The notes under the pieces: generated by a model | Told to the model about the DNA's origin: nothing | The model's input: only the letters and a program-made list of their open reading frames with translations | The model's database searches: none | Translations under genes and position numbers: made by a program | In this document: positions 34,226 to 45,930 of the stretch, piece after piece | Numbering within the stretch: position 1 is the first letter of the stretch | Layout of the letters: each line of letters starts with the position of its first letter | From: Acorus gramineus | Lineage: Eukaryota > Streptophyta > Magnoliopsida > Acorales > Acoraceae | Assembly: GCA_030737835.1 (NCBI GenBank) | Contig: JAUJYN010000049.1 | Location: 644,725-708,724, forward strand | Reading direction: 5' to 3' | DNA length: 64,000 nucleotides

Positions 34226-36300
34226 CTGTTTTTTTTTTTTTAATCATAGTTTATACACGTGCCAAAGGCATGACACAACATTATCAAGTTATATTCTAAA
34301 TTCTACCATGTGCTTTATTTAATTTTAATCAAAACTTTTTTTTTTGTTTTTTATAATTCATTTTTTTATATTTATATTTAGAAATTAAAATTGATTCTTA
34401 TTTATCATATATTTAATTTACGTTTTTTGTTGGTTGTAATTTGAGAATATAAAATTAGGCTTCATTTAAGTAAACTATACCATGTAATTAAATATATATA
34501 AAAAAATAATTCATTTTTATAATCTATCTGTTGAATTTAAATTTATGTTAAGGAGAAAATATAAAATTAGATTTCCTTCACTTTAATAAATTTTATATAC
34601 GTGACACAAAATATGAATGATATAATTATGAGTTTAAAAACACAATATAGAAAAAATGTTCACATGTTATAATTAGTCATACATAAAAATTGCAACAATG
34701 ATATAATATAACTGAAGGTATATGAAAATGTTCCAAAAATCATACTACAAATTTATTGCAAATGAGATGCAATTTTTCTTCTTAAGATATTTTAATAAAT
34801 AACCATGGTTAGCTCCACTTATAATATAATGACAATGATATGTCAAAAAATCAATCACTTTTGTTGCAGAGAAAATAATAATGCAAAGGATAAATGCATT
34901 GATAAAATAGATAAGTTAAAAAGGATTTCAAAGAACTTGGGATTAGGAGACTTAAATTCTTTGAATAAAATAAATCCCCAAAAATCTGAATAAATAATAA
35001 CAGGAATACTTTATCCTTATAAATTTATATATAACAATTTTTTTTATAGAATTCAATTGAGATAGATTTAATTAATATATTTGATTTTGAATTAATAACA
35101 TTTTAATATATTGATATGATTTACTTAAATCTGATTTTAAATTCCTAAAATGTATTTTATGATTTAGATTTAAAATTTTAAATTTGAAATAAATAAGATA
35201 TAAATGATTAAATTTATGTAAAGGTGAAAACGGAAATGAAAAAGATGAGTCAATTTCTTTTGAATAAGTAAAATAATAGATATAATCAAAAGCATAGGAA
35301 TTATGTAAGTGATTCACGATTAGACAATCTGCTTGCTATTTCTATCCATATTACTAACGGAAAGTGTTTTCAATTTTGTAATACTTTTATTTCTCAATTT
35401 ACCCTTAAATTTTTTATGATCATTATTTTTGGATCAAGGGTAAAATGAAAAAAAAAAAGATAATGTGACATTTTAATCAAATCTAATGAATAGTGGTGAT
35501 CATACCATATCATCATTTTTTATTATAGATTTGATTGAGATAACTATAGAATATACATAAATTTTGAATAGCATAACATCATATCCACCAAATCTCATTC
35601 AATTATGATAATATAATGGATTATTTTTTAATTGTAACTTACCTGTTATCATTTTATAATATATTTTTATTATATTTTTGGAATATTTTTTTAATGATTT
35701 TACTTTATATCTTAAAATATATTTTCATTTATAATTAATTATAGGATACTCAAAATATTAAGAATATATGATATATTAATTTTTTTAAAGCACACAACAA
35801 AAACAAATATATATATGTAATCCTTGATTTTAGAGATCATAATTGATCCTCATCTATCTATTTATATTATTAACTAAAAGTGTTTTGAACTGTATAACAT
35901 AATTTTTCATATTTACCCATAATAAATTTTTTAAGTCTATTATTATCCAAAACTAATTTTTAGTCTCATAATCTTATTATAGGTTTTTTAAAAGATATAT
36001 TGAATGAATGGTGTTGATTGTGCCACGTTATCACATTTTTTGTTATTATTTTTTTTTATTAAATTTAGATTGAGATAATCATGGAATATAGATAATAAAG
36101 AGGTAATTTTGGATTAAATATGAGTTTCAATGTTAGATCTCACTTTTTATCTTCAAATAATCAATTTCAGGAAAAATCTGTTTCATAGTCATAAGTATAT
36201 ATCGAAAGTATCTTTTGAACGAGCTATTGATCACTACAATTTGAGTTATATTTGAAAAGTTATGAAATTTCAAAGAATATCAGGAATAATTTAATTCTTG
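34226..36300. other. AT-rich desert, nothing recognised
   Basis: About 2 kb at very high A+T with no frame longer than about 80 residues that shows any motif. Words such as TTATAATTAATTATA recur but I see no organised repeat. Confidence 0.65.
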
Positions 36301-36775
36301 GTTTTTTTCATGTTCAGTTTGATTTGGGTTGGGTTGGATTTTGGTTTGACTTTAAAAATATATTATTTTAAACAATTAAAATTTTGTAAGAGTTAATTCA
36401 TGACAAAAAAAAGAGATGAAGATGAAGAACATTTTATGATACACACATAAGTAAAAGATTCTATATAAAAATAGATATATGGAAACTATAGAAATTAAAT
36501 GAAAGATTCTATATAAAAATAAATTGTACAATTCAAATTTTATCATGCATATTAAAAAATTATAATTTTACTTAGATATGAAAACTTCTAGCTCGGGTTG
36601 ATTTGTGTTACCTGAACCCTCAAACTAAACCTAATTCAAATTGGGTTCGGGTTACTCGAGTTCAGGCTCTGGTTGAACACGAACGCTAACATCTCAACCC
36701 AAACCCGCCCAAAAAATTTTTGGTTGGGTTAGGTTCAACCTGTTCAAGTTGCACTCTTAATTCTAAAGAATTTAA
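36300..36775. mobile_element. hAT-like remnant, second copy
   Basis: Begins around GATTTGGGTTGGGTTGGAT and ends TTGGGTTAGGTTCAACCTG, CAAGTTGCACTCTTAA. The interior (TTTTAAACAATTAAAATTTTG, ATTGTACAATTCAAATTTTA) matches 23810-23970. The GGGTT words occur at both ends in a subterminal pattern. Confidence 0.55.
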
Positions 36776-37355
36776 ATTATACATATATGTCACATTTTTT
36801 TATCCATTCGAGCGATTTTTTTTAACATGAATTTGAGCAATATCATTGTTTTTAGAATTTGAAATGGAGTATTTTTACAATACAGGGTTGGTGGAAGGGT
36901 ATATGTTAAATTTTCATTTTTAGTTATAACATGTCTTTTATATTTCATTTTAAATTTTACAGATGATTTATTTAACCATTATTAAAATTTTCATTATATC
37001 ATTTATTATAATAACATGATATATTATATCACATATAAATGGATTAAAAAAATTGAAGGTGTTGGTTGTGGGCATTTTTTTTAAAATATTTTTTTTTATT
37101 TATAAGCACATCATGCGTAGGGGAAAACTACTATTATACTAACCTATTTATTTACAAGCACTTTGTTTCTTTGTAACATTTTCAATCCCAATTTAACCTA
37201 TGGAATGAATTGTATCAGTCAACATCATCACTTTTTAATTGCTTTTATGTTTTATTGGTTTTTTATTGGGATAAAAATGGAATAAAAAATCTATTAATCT
37301 ATCAATATGTATACATATATTTAAATTGGTTAATATTGTATCAATGAATTTTAAT
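36776..37355. other. No gene recognised
   Basis: AT-rich. A 101-residue minus frame (37235-37540) overlaps the foldback element and is compositional. Confidence 0.55.
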
Positions 37356-37359
37356 GGGA

Positions 37360-37628
37360 TATTTTGCATATATACCCTTAAAAAACACATTTTATCAAAA
37401 TATTCTTGATGATTTTTTTTAATAATACCCTTCAGAAGGATTAAAAAGTGTTTGTTGTTTTGAGGAGTATTTTTTGTAAAATATAAAAATTTATATTTTG
37501 CATTGACACCCTCCAAAAGGACAGTCATGAATAATAACACATTTGAGGGGTATTAATGGTAATAATGTTTTAAAGGGGAATTTTGATAATATAGACTGTT
37601 GGAGGGGTGTACATGCAAATATTTTTAA
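37360..37628. mobile_element. Small foldback element (MITE-like)
   Basis: Left ATATTTTGCATATATACCCTT and right GGGGTGTACATGCAAATATTT are imperfect inverted repeats; ACCCTCCAAAAGG / CCTTCAGAAGG continue the symmetry inward. About 270 bp, no coding capacity. The class of element that annotators describe as MITE or foldback; superfamily unclear. Confidence 0.6.
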
Positions 37629-37659
37629 AATATAATAACATATTCCATTCGAAATAGTG

Positions 37660-37900
37660 TTAAAACATGGTTAGTTGGACCAACATTCTTCATAAAATAC
37701 AAAAGACTATTAAGATATGAGCGCTATTGCATATAATTGTTTTAACAATCTCTCGTTAGAAACCAATTTTTTACATTTTTTTTTATAAATAAGTTCATGC
37801 AATCGATTGAAGCATTTACTTTATTTTTTATAAAAATATATGCTCTTATTAGATGAAATATATTATTTAAAAAAAACAAAATAGCTATGGATTACATTTT
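37660..37900. repeat. Copy of the family 3' flank
   Basis: GGTTAGTTGGACCAACATTC, then GACTATTAAGATATG and ATAAATAAGTTCATGCAATCG recur at 50207, 50851 and 55630-55760, and in weaker form at 42100, 46850 and 57000. It is the shared downstream DNA of the minus-strand PGG copies, not a transposon terminus. Confidence 0.65.
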
Positions 37901-38460
37901 GGATTGACAACATGATTGGACTTAACATTTTCTTTGAGCCAATGCTGATAGACACGAGGACACCAAACATAGAAGCACGTCATCTGCTTGTTCAAGGAGA
38001 TGGAGCCAAGTCCCCTGTTTCGGTAGGTATGACGACAGCATTCACGAGTACAAACTTTTTTTTTTTTGTTGAAAAATGTAGATATTACTATCATGATTTC
38101 ATTTTTGATTTCAAAGTACAACTATAAATGAAATGAGAGGAGATAGAAGAACAGAAATAAAAGAAAAAGTATAGCATGAACGCCAACATCAAACAAGATA
38201 TTAAAAAGTGTGACAAAAGGCATTGTCGGAATCCCATTTTTAACATTGTTGAGGTTAAAAAATTTCAAAAATGCTTACTAACATAACTGTTGTCAAGGAA
38301 ATGAAGGCAAGCTTGTCCACCCATTTTTAACACTACCAATCAGCCCACTACCATCGTAGCTGACTGCAGCTTGGAAAGCGGTGCTTGAGATCAATGAGGC
38401 CACGACCAACGAACTCTTTTGCAACTCCAACCCTTTGGGGTTCTTTTTAGAGTTTGGATC
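37900..38460 (-). pseudogene. Ankyrin/PGG copy P6, PGG exon
   Basis: On the minus strand 38460-38325 gives SKKNPKGLELQKSSLVVASL followed by ISSTAFQAAVSYDGSG, a clear PGG domain start. At 38050-37905 the family's transmembrane remnant is seen (CLVSSCLSALAQ in a shifted frame; DNA CATAGAAGCACGTCAYCT inverse is shared with P8). Several frameshifts and stops separate the pieces. The middle is missing about 200 bp compared with P4. Confidence 0.78.
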
Positions 38461-38672
38461 TGATCATACCTGATACTATCGATACGATGAGTATCGAACT
38501 ACAGTGCCAATTAAATGAACTACACACATCCTAATGATCGAACTATACAATAATTATCTGCGCAGTTCGATTAAGTTTGATATTGATGATAATGATGTTT
38601 TCCATGGCGGACTGGATCTAGACTATATATACTTTTTACTCCATATTCCCCTTTATTTTGGATTCAACCATT

Positions 38673-38936
38673 TTATAAACGATATATGGGGTTGCAGCCA
38701 GCGTCCAATAGCTTCTGGAGGATCATGACCCCATCTTTAGACACAACCAGGCTAACAGAGAGTATGGTATCGAGAGGGGTTGATTGATGCTTGTTTTTCA
38801 GGTTCACGTAAATCACTGGATTTGCAAGTAGGATGTCCAGCATCTGTTCATGAAACATAGGGATGGAGGCCCTTTCTATTTGAGTGTCTGTAAAACTAGC
38901 GAAGGCCAATCCAACCAGCTGGTTTTTTCGGCCCAT
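38673..38936 (-). pseudogene. Ankyrin/PGG copy P6, ankyrin exon
   Basis: An 87-residue frame contains QMLDILLANPVIYVNLKNKH, QSTPLDTIL and ILQKLLDAGCNP, the last ankyrin repeat before the PGG exon. The ATG end (MGRKNQLVGLAF) is probably not a true start. DNA at 38850-38935 matches P8 at 51630-51700, and the DNA further upstream (38960-39160) matches both sides of the MULE-like insertion in P8. Confidence 0.75.
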
Positions 38937-40202
38937 TATACTTTATTGAAATCAGAAAATTGACCCATTCCCGAAAAAGTGACTCGCACACAACGTATTA
39001 AAAAGTGATGGTGGTATGACATATTCTCTCGCGATTTGTTAAAATCATCAAATCGATTAAATTTTTATTGTTAGAAGTTTAGGTTTTTATTGGATTTGTG
39101 TTTGAGTATATTCCAGATTTGAAAAATAATTATAAATTTTTCAAACTTGGATTTAAACACATTTTTAGAATTTAGTTTTTCGAACCTCACTCTTACTTTT
39201 ACATTTAAGAAAGCTCAACTTTTAAAAATTAAGCTAATAGAATAAAGTATTTTAAAGCGGCAATCTACAAAAGTTGCTTCATGAATTTCAATATAACCAA
39301 CAATATCTCCACCATTTGAATACATGTATAAAGTAATATTGGACCCGGTCATCATTGTCAAGTCACCATTGACCGGTTTTTTTTTTTTTTTTTTTAACTT
39401 GAAGGCGCTATACATAAAATGTGTCTTCTTTAGTATCCAAGCAGTGCACTATGCGAAAGAAGAAGGCTCCGTAAATAAATGGCATCTCCTTTAGTACTCG
39501 GCAGTGCACTGTTAACAAACAATCCAATTAGGGTTATTAAATTACCATAAGAACAATCTTAAAATAGTCCATATTGTATTCAAATGCAGACGGATTTCTT
39601 TTTTTTTAACTAAGAAAGTAGGAGTGGGGGTTATGGTGGAGAAGGTGATGATTGTAGCAGAGTAGATTGTATAATAAATGACATCTCCATCATGAGAGAG
39701 GTTTTTTGAAAGAATAGGCTGGACGCCTCGACAAGAGTCTCATTTATATATATTGGTAACACAGCAGCCACATTTCGATCTATTATATTGATGGCCAGCC
39801 AAGACTCTGGGGGGTCTTTTTTAATGCAAGTACGTAGTATGCTATTTATTATGTATGTGAGACTAAAGAGTAAGGACGGCGTTACCTAGCTTAATTAATT
39901 GAAATGATGAGGTAAGTTGGTGATCAATTAAGAGATTTTTTTTTATTGGTTAATTCATTAAGAAATGATGATGTCAGTTGGTGACTAATTAAGAAATTAT
40001 TGTTACACAATTTTGTCACTTGTTTAATAATAGGTTGATGCCATGTTTGTTTAGTAAGTTAATTTTTATTGACTTGAGTGAAGGAATCTATGAAGGGAGG
40101 GATTAAAATGTTTTATTAATAAAGTGGGATATACTATTACTTCATCTCTCATTGTCTTTGAATCGGTCCCTTTTTCTAATGATTATATTAGATGGGCAAG
40201 TA
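38937..40202. other. Upstream DNA of P6, no gene recognised
   Basis: 38960-39160 is shared with P8 and serves as its empty-site reference. The remainder has a T-run (39370-39394) and a pair of words (TTTAGTATCCAAGCAGTGCAC / TTTAGTACTCGGCAGTGCAC, shortened here) in a loose direct repeat at 39430-39515. No coding sequence. Confidence 0.55.
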
Positions 40203-40391
40203 ATGACAGTTAAAATATGAAAAGAATGAATCAATCATATTATTAGGGTTTGTATCCAATATATATAGTACAAAAAAGGAAACAAGGAAAAGACTAATCT
40301 ACCCTTAACCCTAACATATATATACATTTAACACCCCCCCTCAAACTCATGGTGGATCATACACTGAGAGTTTGCTCAACAAGAAACCATG

Positions 40392-40812
40392 TCACTGAAG
40401 TGTATGAGATTTTGTGAAAAAGTCTGATAACTGAAGAGAAGATGAAATATATGTAAGTGATATAGTACCCGCAATAAAATGATGACGGACGAAGTGACAA
40501 TCGATTTCGATGTGCTTCGTACGTTCATGAAATATTGGATTGCTAGCAATCTGAATGACGCTCTTGTTGTCACAATATAGGGGAGTAGACGCAGATAAAA
40601 TAATGCCCATGTCAGAGAGGAGGCGTCGAAGCCAAACAACCTCAGCAGTAGCAGATGCCATAGCACGATATTCGGCCTTAGCACTCGAACGAGAAACAAT
40701 GTCTTGTTTCTTGGCCTTCCAAGATATAAGAGAGTCACCAAGAAACACACATATGCCAGTTGTGGATTTTCGATCTGTGACATCTCCTGCCCAATCAGCA
40801 TCAGTACAAGCG
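40392..40812 (-). pseudogene. Copia RNase H remnant in the short element
   Basis: The frame reads DADWAGDVTDRKSTTGI, DSLISWKAKKQDIVSRSSAK, AEYRAMASATAEVVWLRRLL, YCDNKSVIQIASNPIFHERT, KHIEIDCHFVRH and SDFFTKSHTLQ, the complete end of copia pol. The RNase H catalytic acids (DAD, AEYRA, YCDN) are present. It is fused upstream to an Ala/Pro/His-rich frame from GC-rich repeat DNA that has no counterpart in copia gag. Gag, protease, integrase and RT are deleted. Confidence 0.88.
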
Positions 40813-41095
40813 CGAAATTCAAGGGTAGGGTGGCGCTGGACAGCGTGGCAGGGTGGCGCAGCAGCGCGAGGCGGTGCGGTAGGGCGGTGTAGGGCGGCGC
40901 AGCAGGGTGGCACAGCAGCGGCAGGGCTGCGAGAGGCGGCGCGAGAGGGCTGCGCCAGGCGGTGCAGCGGCGGCACGACGGCGGAGCAGCAACGGTGCGA
41001 CGGCGGCACAGCGGTGCAGATGCGGCAGATCTGCGTGGGGCAGCGGCAAAGCGGCGCGGGGGCGACGGGACGTCGACGATCAAAGAAAAAAATTG
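40813..41095. repeat. GC-rich CGGCGC/CAGCGG low-complexity leader
   Basis: About 280 bp of GCGGCGCAGCRG-type repeats in a window that is otherwise strongly AT-rich. Long frames on both strands arise from this composition. It replaces most of the internal region of the short copia element and may have been picked up with the deletion. Confidence 0.75.
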
Positions 41096-41245
41096 GATTC
41101 AAGCTCTGATACCATATTAGAATATGAAAAGAATGAATCAATCATATTATTAGGGTTTGTATCTAATATTTATAGTACAAAAAGGGAAATAAGGAAAAGA
41201 CTAATCTACCCTTAACCCTAACATATATATACATTTAACAATGAC

Positions 41246-43140
41246 AAAGTATTATAATGTCTTTAATTAATTTATGTTGAGATTGTTATGCCGTGGGTCT
41301 GAAGAACCAAAGATGCCTGGAATCTTCTTTTTTTTTTATAACAAGAGGCCTGGATCTTGCTTTTATTGCTCTTTTCCTCATCCTTTGCATGCTTGAGAAT
41401 TTGAAAGAAGGGGCTGTTGCACATTTACTCCTAAAAGAAATCTCATATATCTAGAAAACCCTTCATCTAAAGAAAAATAAATAACATGGAGGTTGGAGGT
41501 TTCAACTAGACAATTAAGGAAATAATAATTAAGAATTTGGTGGACACCATTTTTAGATAAAATTCAAAAAATTAATCAGGTGGGAAGATAAGTATTATCT
41601 CGAAAAAATGACTAGGAGATTAAGATTTTTTAATATATAAACTTTTACAATTGCCCTCGAGATTTTATATCTGCAAGGTCAGTGATAATTTCAATTGTCT
41701 ATTTTTTTTTTAAAAAAAACATCAATAGTTTCAATTGCGGTTGCATTTAGATGTCCTTTTAAATATCATGGTAACATAGCTTATTATTTTTTAGAGTATT
41801 TTACAACACAATTTTATTGATAGATTTATTATAATTAGCCAAAAACTGAAGAAACTCTTAAAAATTCCCCTTATTAGTTGTCTCATCAAATTCATCATGA
41901 CCACGAAAAGCTAATCCTTAATGCAAATGGAATCTTATACAATCAACTAAAGCATTTAAATGAGTTTAATATTGAATCTTCATTTATTCTGATTGTTTTA
42001 AAAAATTAAGTCCCAATTTCACTTTTACATGCTTTGATAGAAAATTAACAAAGCATATACTCACATTAACGAGGTAGATGTGCCGATAGATTTTTTTAAC
42101 ATTTTCTATAAATGCACTCATTCAATTTATTAGAGCATATACTTTATTTCTTATAAAGTATGTACATTATTAGATGAGGTATACTATTTTTTAAAAATTT
42201 AAAACACGTGTAAACTGAAATTAGGACTGAAAATAGTGTTGTACATAACATAATCCTTTCAGTTTTGGGTTAATGTGGGGATAGCCGGGTAAATTTGTTT
42301 AAAAAATATTGATGGACCCACTAGGCCATCACAACATATTATATATGTGTCACTCACTCTGCCACTCACCCCAAACCAGTCCATGTTGTATTTTTTTTTT
42401 TACAAGTGGGGTTTTGAATGTGGTAATGATTTTTTTTTTATGGGGTTAACATAGGGGTAATGTTTTGATGTTATTTAGAATTTGGATGAGGTCAATTGAC
42501 CCCATAACTAACAATGTGGCGCCGCCCCAGGATATACGTGGTTTGATAAAAGTCAAAATTTCCCAACATCTACGGAGGAGCATAGGAAATGATTCATAAT
42601 ATCAAGTAATCAAATCATAGAATCTCTCAACTCTCTTTTCTCAACTCAGCCTCTCTCTCTCTTATACCAAATAAAGTTTCTTTAACCAAAACAGGAAAAA
42701 AAATGGCTAAATAAATATCGTATAAATAAGAAAAATTAAAAAATTATCCATACAAAAATTGAGCCTGACCCTAGGCCTTCACGAACGTGTGGGCGTTCAT
42801 GAACGTGCTCTTCATGATAGAAAGCAAGCTAAGACATCTCCCAAATATATAGATTTTTTTAAATGGATATCGAAATATTTTTTGTGAATAAGTGCCCGCA
42901 CTAATTGACTCATTGTTACGCCATTTGACATTTTTAATCCAAAACTTTGACCAAAGCATGGGTCATTACATTTTACTCGTGATAGATAAGATATAACTGT
43001 GAAACATAAAAACATATACATGTTTTAATTTATTGATAAAACCTAGTAAGTACATTGGGATATTTTGTCGGTGTGAGAGTATGAGCCAGAGCAGGAAATT
43101 TCCTCGCATTAGGAGGTTATAAAGTTACAAATTTCAGAAG
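41246..43140. other. Intergenic, no gene recognised
   Basis: AT-rich. 42030-42230 resembles the family flank (AAAGTATGTACATTATTAGATGAGGTATACTA), hinting that another PGG copy once stood here. No exon seen. Confidence 0.5.
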
Positions 43141-43149
43141 TATCGATGC

Positions 43150-43932
43150 ATTATCTATTGCAACTTTGATCTATCAAATTATTAAAAACAAAATCATCAA
43201 CTTTGATGCATTATGTATTGCAACTTCTGATCGAGGAGGTTTCGGGTCTCTTCTTCGCAATAACAAAGCAGACTTCATCATTGGAATTGTAGGGAGGTTG
43301 GATCCTCCTTCAATTAATATGTTAGAGCTAAAGGCGATCGAGAAAGGGCTTGAATTGGGTCTCACTGTCCATGCCTCCAAGATCCGGATTGAGTCAGATT
43401 CGACTACGGCACTTAGCATGGGTGCATGATAGGGGCAACATCCCATTGAGTGCTTTTCAATCCTTAAGGAAGATTCATCAAAGTCTGGCGTTTTTGGACA
43501 ATTGGAAGGCCACTCATATCCACAAGGAGTTCAAGGAGAGTATATTTCATCCAGGATGGTCAGATTTGGAATGAACTTAGGATGACCATTGAGCAAGATC
43601 GATCAATGGAAGGGTTTCAGCGACTTAACTAAAACCTGTTGGAGTTGACCCTCTCTTCATTGGATCCCTACTCTTTCATGGCTCACTTTCCTCCCTGTTC
43701 TGGGAGGTGGAACTATTGAAGACACAACAATGGGTTGTAATGGGTGGCAGTATCCATTTCATCCATCACTTTTTGGTGTCCCCTGCATTTTGCATGCTTT
43801 GGTTTTTTTAGACCAAAATGCCAATATTTATTGGTTCTCACTTATTTTTGTAAAGAGCTGTATATATATTTGTACAGATCATACATTACGGAAATACAAA
43901 ATCTTGATTAGTAATAAAATAAAATAAAACAT
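43150..43932 (+). mobile_element. 5'-truncated LINE: RNase H and 3' UTR
   Basis: The frame INFDALCIATSDRGGFGSLL, IVGRLDPPSINMLELKAIE, RIESDSTTAL is the RNase H domain of a plant L1-type ORF2; after a shift near 43425 the end reads LAFLDNWKATHIHKEF. A non-coding tail ends in AATAAAATAAAATAAAAC (about 43930). ATCATCAA occurs just before the RNase H start (43193) and just after the tail (43931), a possible short target duplication. A 25-bp direct repeat sits at 43146 and 43206. Confidence 0.78.
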
Positions 43933-44315
43933 CATCAAAACCATGTAAAAGGAAAAGAAAAAAAAATCAAGTTGATGTCGTCGGTTAATGTGTCTGTGCC
44001 CAAACCCATGACGTATGTATACTGTATAGTTTGAAGAAATCCTTGCACGTATATATCATGATCTATTTATTTTATAAAATATAATAATTTAACTCTAATT
44101 GTACTTTCAAGTTCTCAACTGATGTCACGTAACAGCATCATGGTGACTCTAATTCATGCCCATCCTACGCCGCCTCCTGGGCTTCCCTTTTTTTACTTCA
44201 CGAACTATATTTTTTATATTTGTTTTGTATCTTTTCATCTTTTATTCAAATCTTTATTAATTTTTATCTTAAATGAAATCGATTGATGACAAAAGTCTAT
44301 TTCTTTTATGAAAAA
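43933..44315. other. No gene recognised
   Basis: AT-rich intergenic DNA between a LINE and an LTR fragment. Confidence 0.5.
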
Positions 44316-44760
44316 ATTTTCAACTGATGTTGGTATTTGAAAAAGTGGAAATATATATATATAACCCATAGAAACTTCCTTAAATAAGGAAAATTATATG
44401 TTCAGCCATATCTATAATTCCTTAGATTTTCACTCGTTTGACTTTGAGCGTTGGAGTTTCAACTAATGGTGGTATTTGAAAAAGTGAAAAAAAATATAAC
44501 CCCATAGAAACTTCCTTAAATAAGGAAAATTATAAGTTCAGCCATATCTATAATCCTCTAGATTTTCACTCGGTTGACTTGAGCGTCGGAGGATCTTTTG
44601 CATGTCTCCCCCTCCCTATCCTTTCGACGTTTGAGGTCACGGATCGCTGACAACCTGTACCGCCAAGCAGTTGGACGAGAGCGGAGTGGATGGATTTCAT
44701 AACCCAGATCTGGTTAATCAATTTTGTCCCCTCCACTTGCACTTGCATCACCTATGTCAC
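44316..44760 (+). mobile_element. LTR fragment of Tat-like type with tandem 135-bp duplication
   Basis: TTGACTTGAGCGTCGGAGGAT (44575) is a word common to the transcript-start region of Tat-lineage LTRs. The 135 bp ending at that word occur twice in tandem (44320-44455 and 44456-44588): TTTCAACTRATGKTGGTATT, AACTTCCTTAAATAAGGAAA, TCAGCCATATCTATAAT. No partner LTR, PBS or ORF nearby. Confidence 0.55.
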
Positions 44761-45103
44761 ATGAAATTACTCATCTTTTGTGTAAAAAGTGTCCAATTAG
44801 GTGCATTGAAGAAATGACAGGCAACAGTACGTTCTTTAGCAATCGAGCTTGGAATTAGCCGATTAACACTTCATATTCAATAGGGAGATCAAGGGATCAA
44901 ATCCTGGGAGCACTGATTTTTTTTTAGAAAAAAGAAAAAGAGTAAGTTCTCTAAACTTTATAATAATCTATATGCTTAAGGTGTTGTCACAAACGAACCT
45001 GTAGCCAATCCGAACAATAACAGGTATGCCTTTGTTTTCATTTGGCCAACAACCCCCTTTTGTACATGGTTTCAAGATTTTTAAATTGAGCACTAATACA
45101 CTC
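44761..45103. other. No gene recognised
   Basis: AT-rich DNA up to the target duplication of the next LINE. A weak SINE-like ending (GGATCAAATCCTGGGAGCAC then T-run) near 44893-44932 is not enough for a call. Confidence 0.45.
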
Positions 45104-45120
45104 AATCCATACAACTGTCT

Positions 45121-45913
45121 CTTTTTTTTTATTATTGGTAATTGAGAACTTTGTATTGCTATAAGAATTCACAAAATGTACAAAAGTTAATAGGTTGATA
45201 AGGGAGAGAGGAGGGGGAAAGAGACCCTGCCTCCTACCTACCTCATTCCCCTACCTTGATACACTGACCGACAGATTACAAAGTTAAACAAAAAGATTCA
45301 GTTGGTATGAAAGTTTCAGATAACTAACACATCCAATAGAAAAAGGACCTTGGACTCTACAGATAAATGAAGGTCTAAATACAAAATATTTCAGGCCAAC
45401 TACTTGCTCCTGAGGTAGAGAGTTCCAGTTCTGTCTGAGTTCAAAGTTTATTCAAGCTTTCCCCATAATTGATGGCACAGATAGAGCTCTTCCCCCGTTG
45501 TCTGGCGACGAGAGGTGAGGACGTCCGCTGGGCCATTTCCTTCTCGGAAAATGTGGGATATTTTCCATTCATCCAAAAGTTGAATGTCTTGAGAGAACTT
45601 CCTCATCAGCCTCATAGCTGACCATGGGAGAGAACGCTTGCCTTTTAACCAAGCCATTGCTGTTGTGGAATATGTTTCAAACCATATTTTTTTGTATTCT
45701 CTTTGAATGCCTAGGAAAAGGCCAGCCACTATTCCTTGGAGTTTAAGAAGATTGATAGAGGGCAGAGGGGACCGACCGGCAATACCAACTATGAAATTTG
45801 AGGAGGAATCCCTTAGGAGAGCACCATATCCACCTCGGTCTTCAGCAAGAGAGCCATCCGAGTTCGATTTGACCCAGGATGGTAAAGGGGGAGACCATTT
45901 AATTGTGCTGGAT
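45121..45913 (-). mobile_element. 5'-truncated LINE with 17-bp target duplication
   Basis: Inserted in minus orientation: poly(T) at 45122-45130 is the A-tail. The coding part (45448-45936 frame) is RNase H of a plant L1 ORF2: SWVKSNSDGSLAED, RGGYGALLRDSSSNF, GIAGRSPLPSINLLKLQ, ETYSTTAMAWLKG, WKISHIFREGNGPADVL. AATCCATACAACTGTCT (45104-45120) and AATCCATACAATTGTCT (45914-45930) flank it, a 17-bp duplication with one change. This is direct evidence of target-primed insertion. Confidence 0.93.
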
Positions 45914-45930
45914 AATCCATACAATTGTCT

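Larger units (their letters stand above)
40208..41240 (-). mobile_element. Short Ty1/copia deletion derivative with 126-bp LTRs
   Basis: Two LTRs of equal length (40208-40333 and 41115-41240) begin TGTTAAATGTATATATATGT on the minus strand and differ at about seven positions. A PBS (TGGTATCAGAGC, 41103-41114) and a PPT (GAGGGGGGG, 40334-40342) sit in the right places. ATGAC flanks both sides (40203-40207, 41241-41245), a perfect 5-bp target duplication. The interior is only 769 bp: a GC-rich leader joined directly to RNase H. It moved as a unit and depends on enzymes from another copia element. The short LTRs fit the Ale/Retrofit lineage. Confidence 0.93.

Noticed and set aside
40376-41083. 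Long Ala/Pro/His-rich minus-strand frames as a novel protein.
   Set aside because: They are GC-rich repeat DNA in a copia derivative; only the RNase H part is real coding sequence.
40555-41109. 184-residue plus-strand frame over the short copia element.
   Set aside because: Shadow of the minus-strand RNase H and GC-rich leader.
41210-41225. CCCTTAACCCTAAC as telomere-type repeat.
   Set aside because: Too short, part of the copia LTR and present in both LTR copies.
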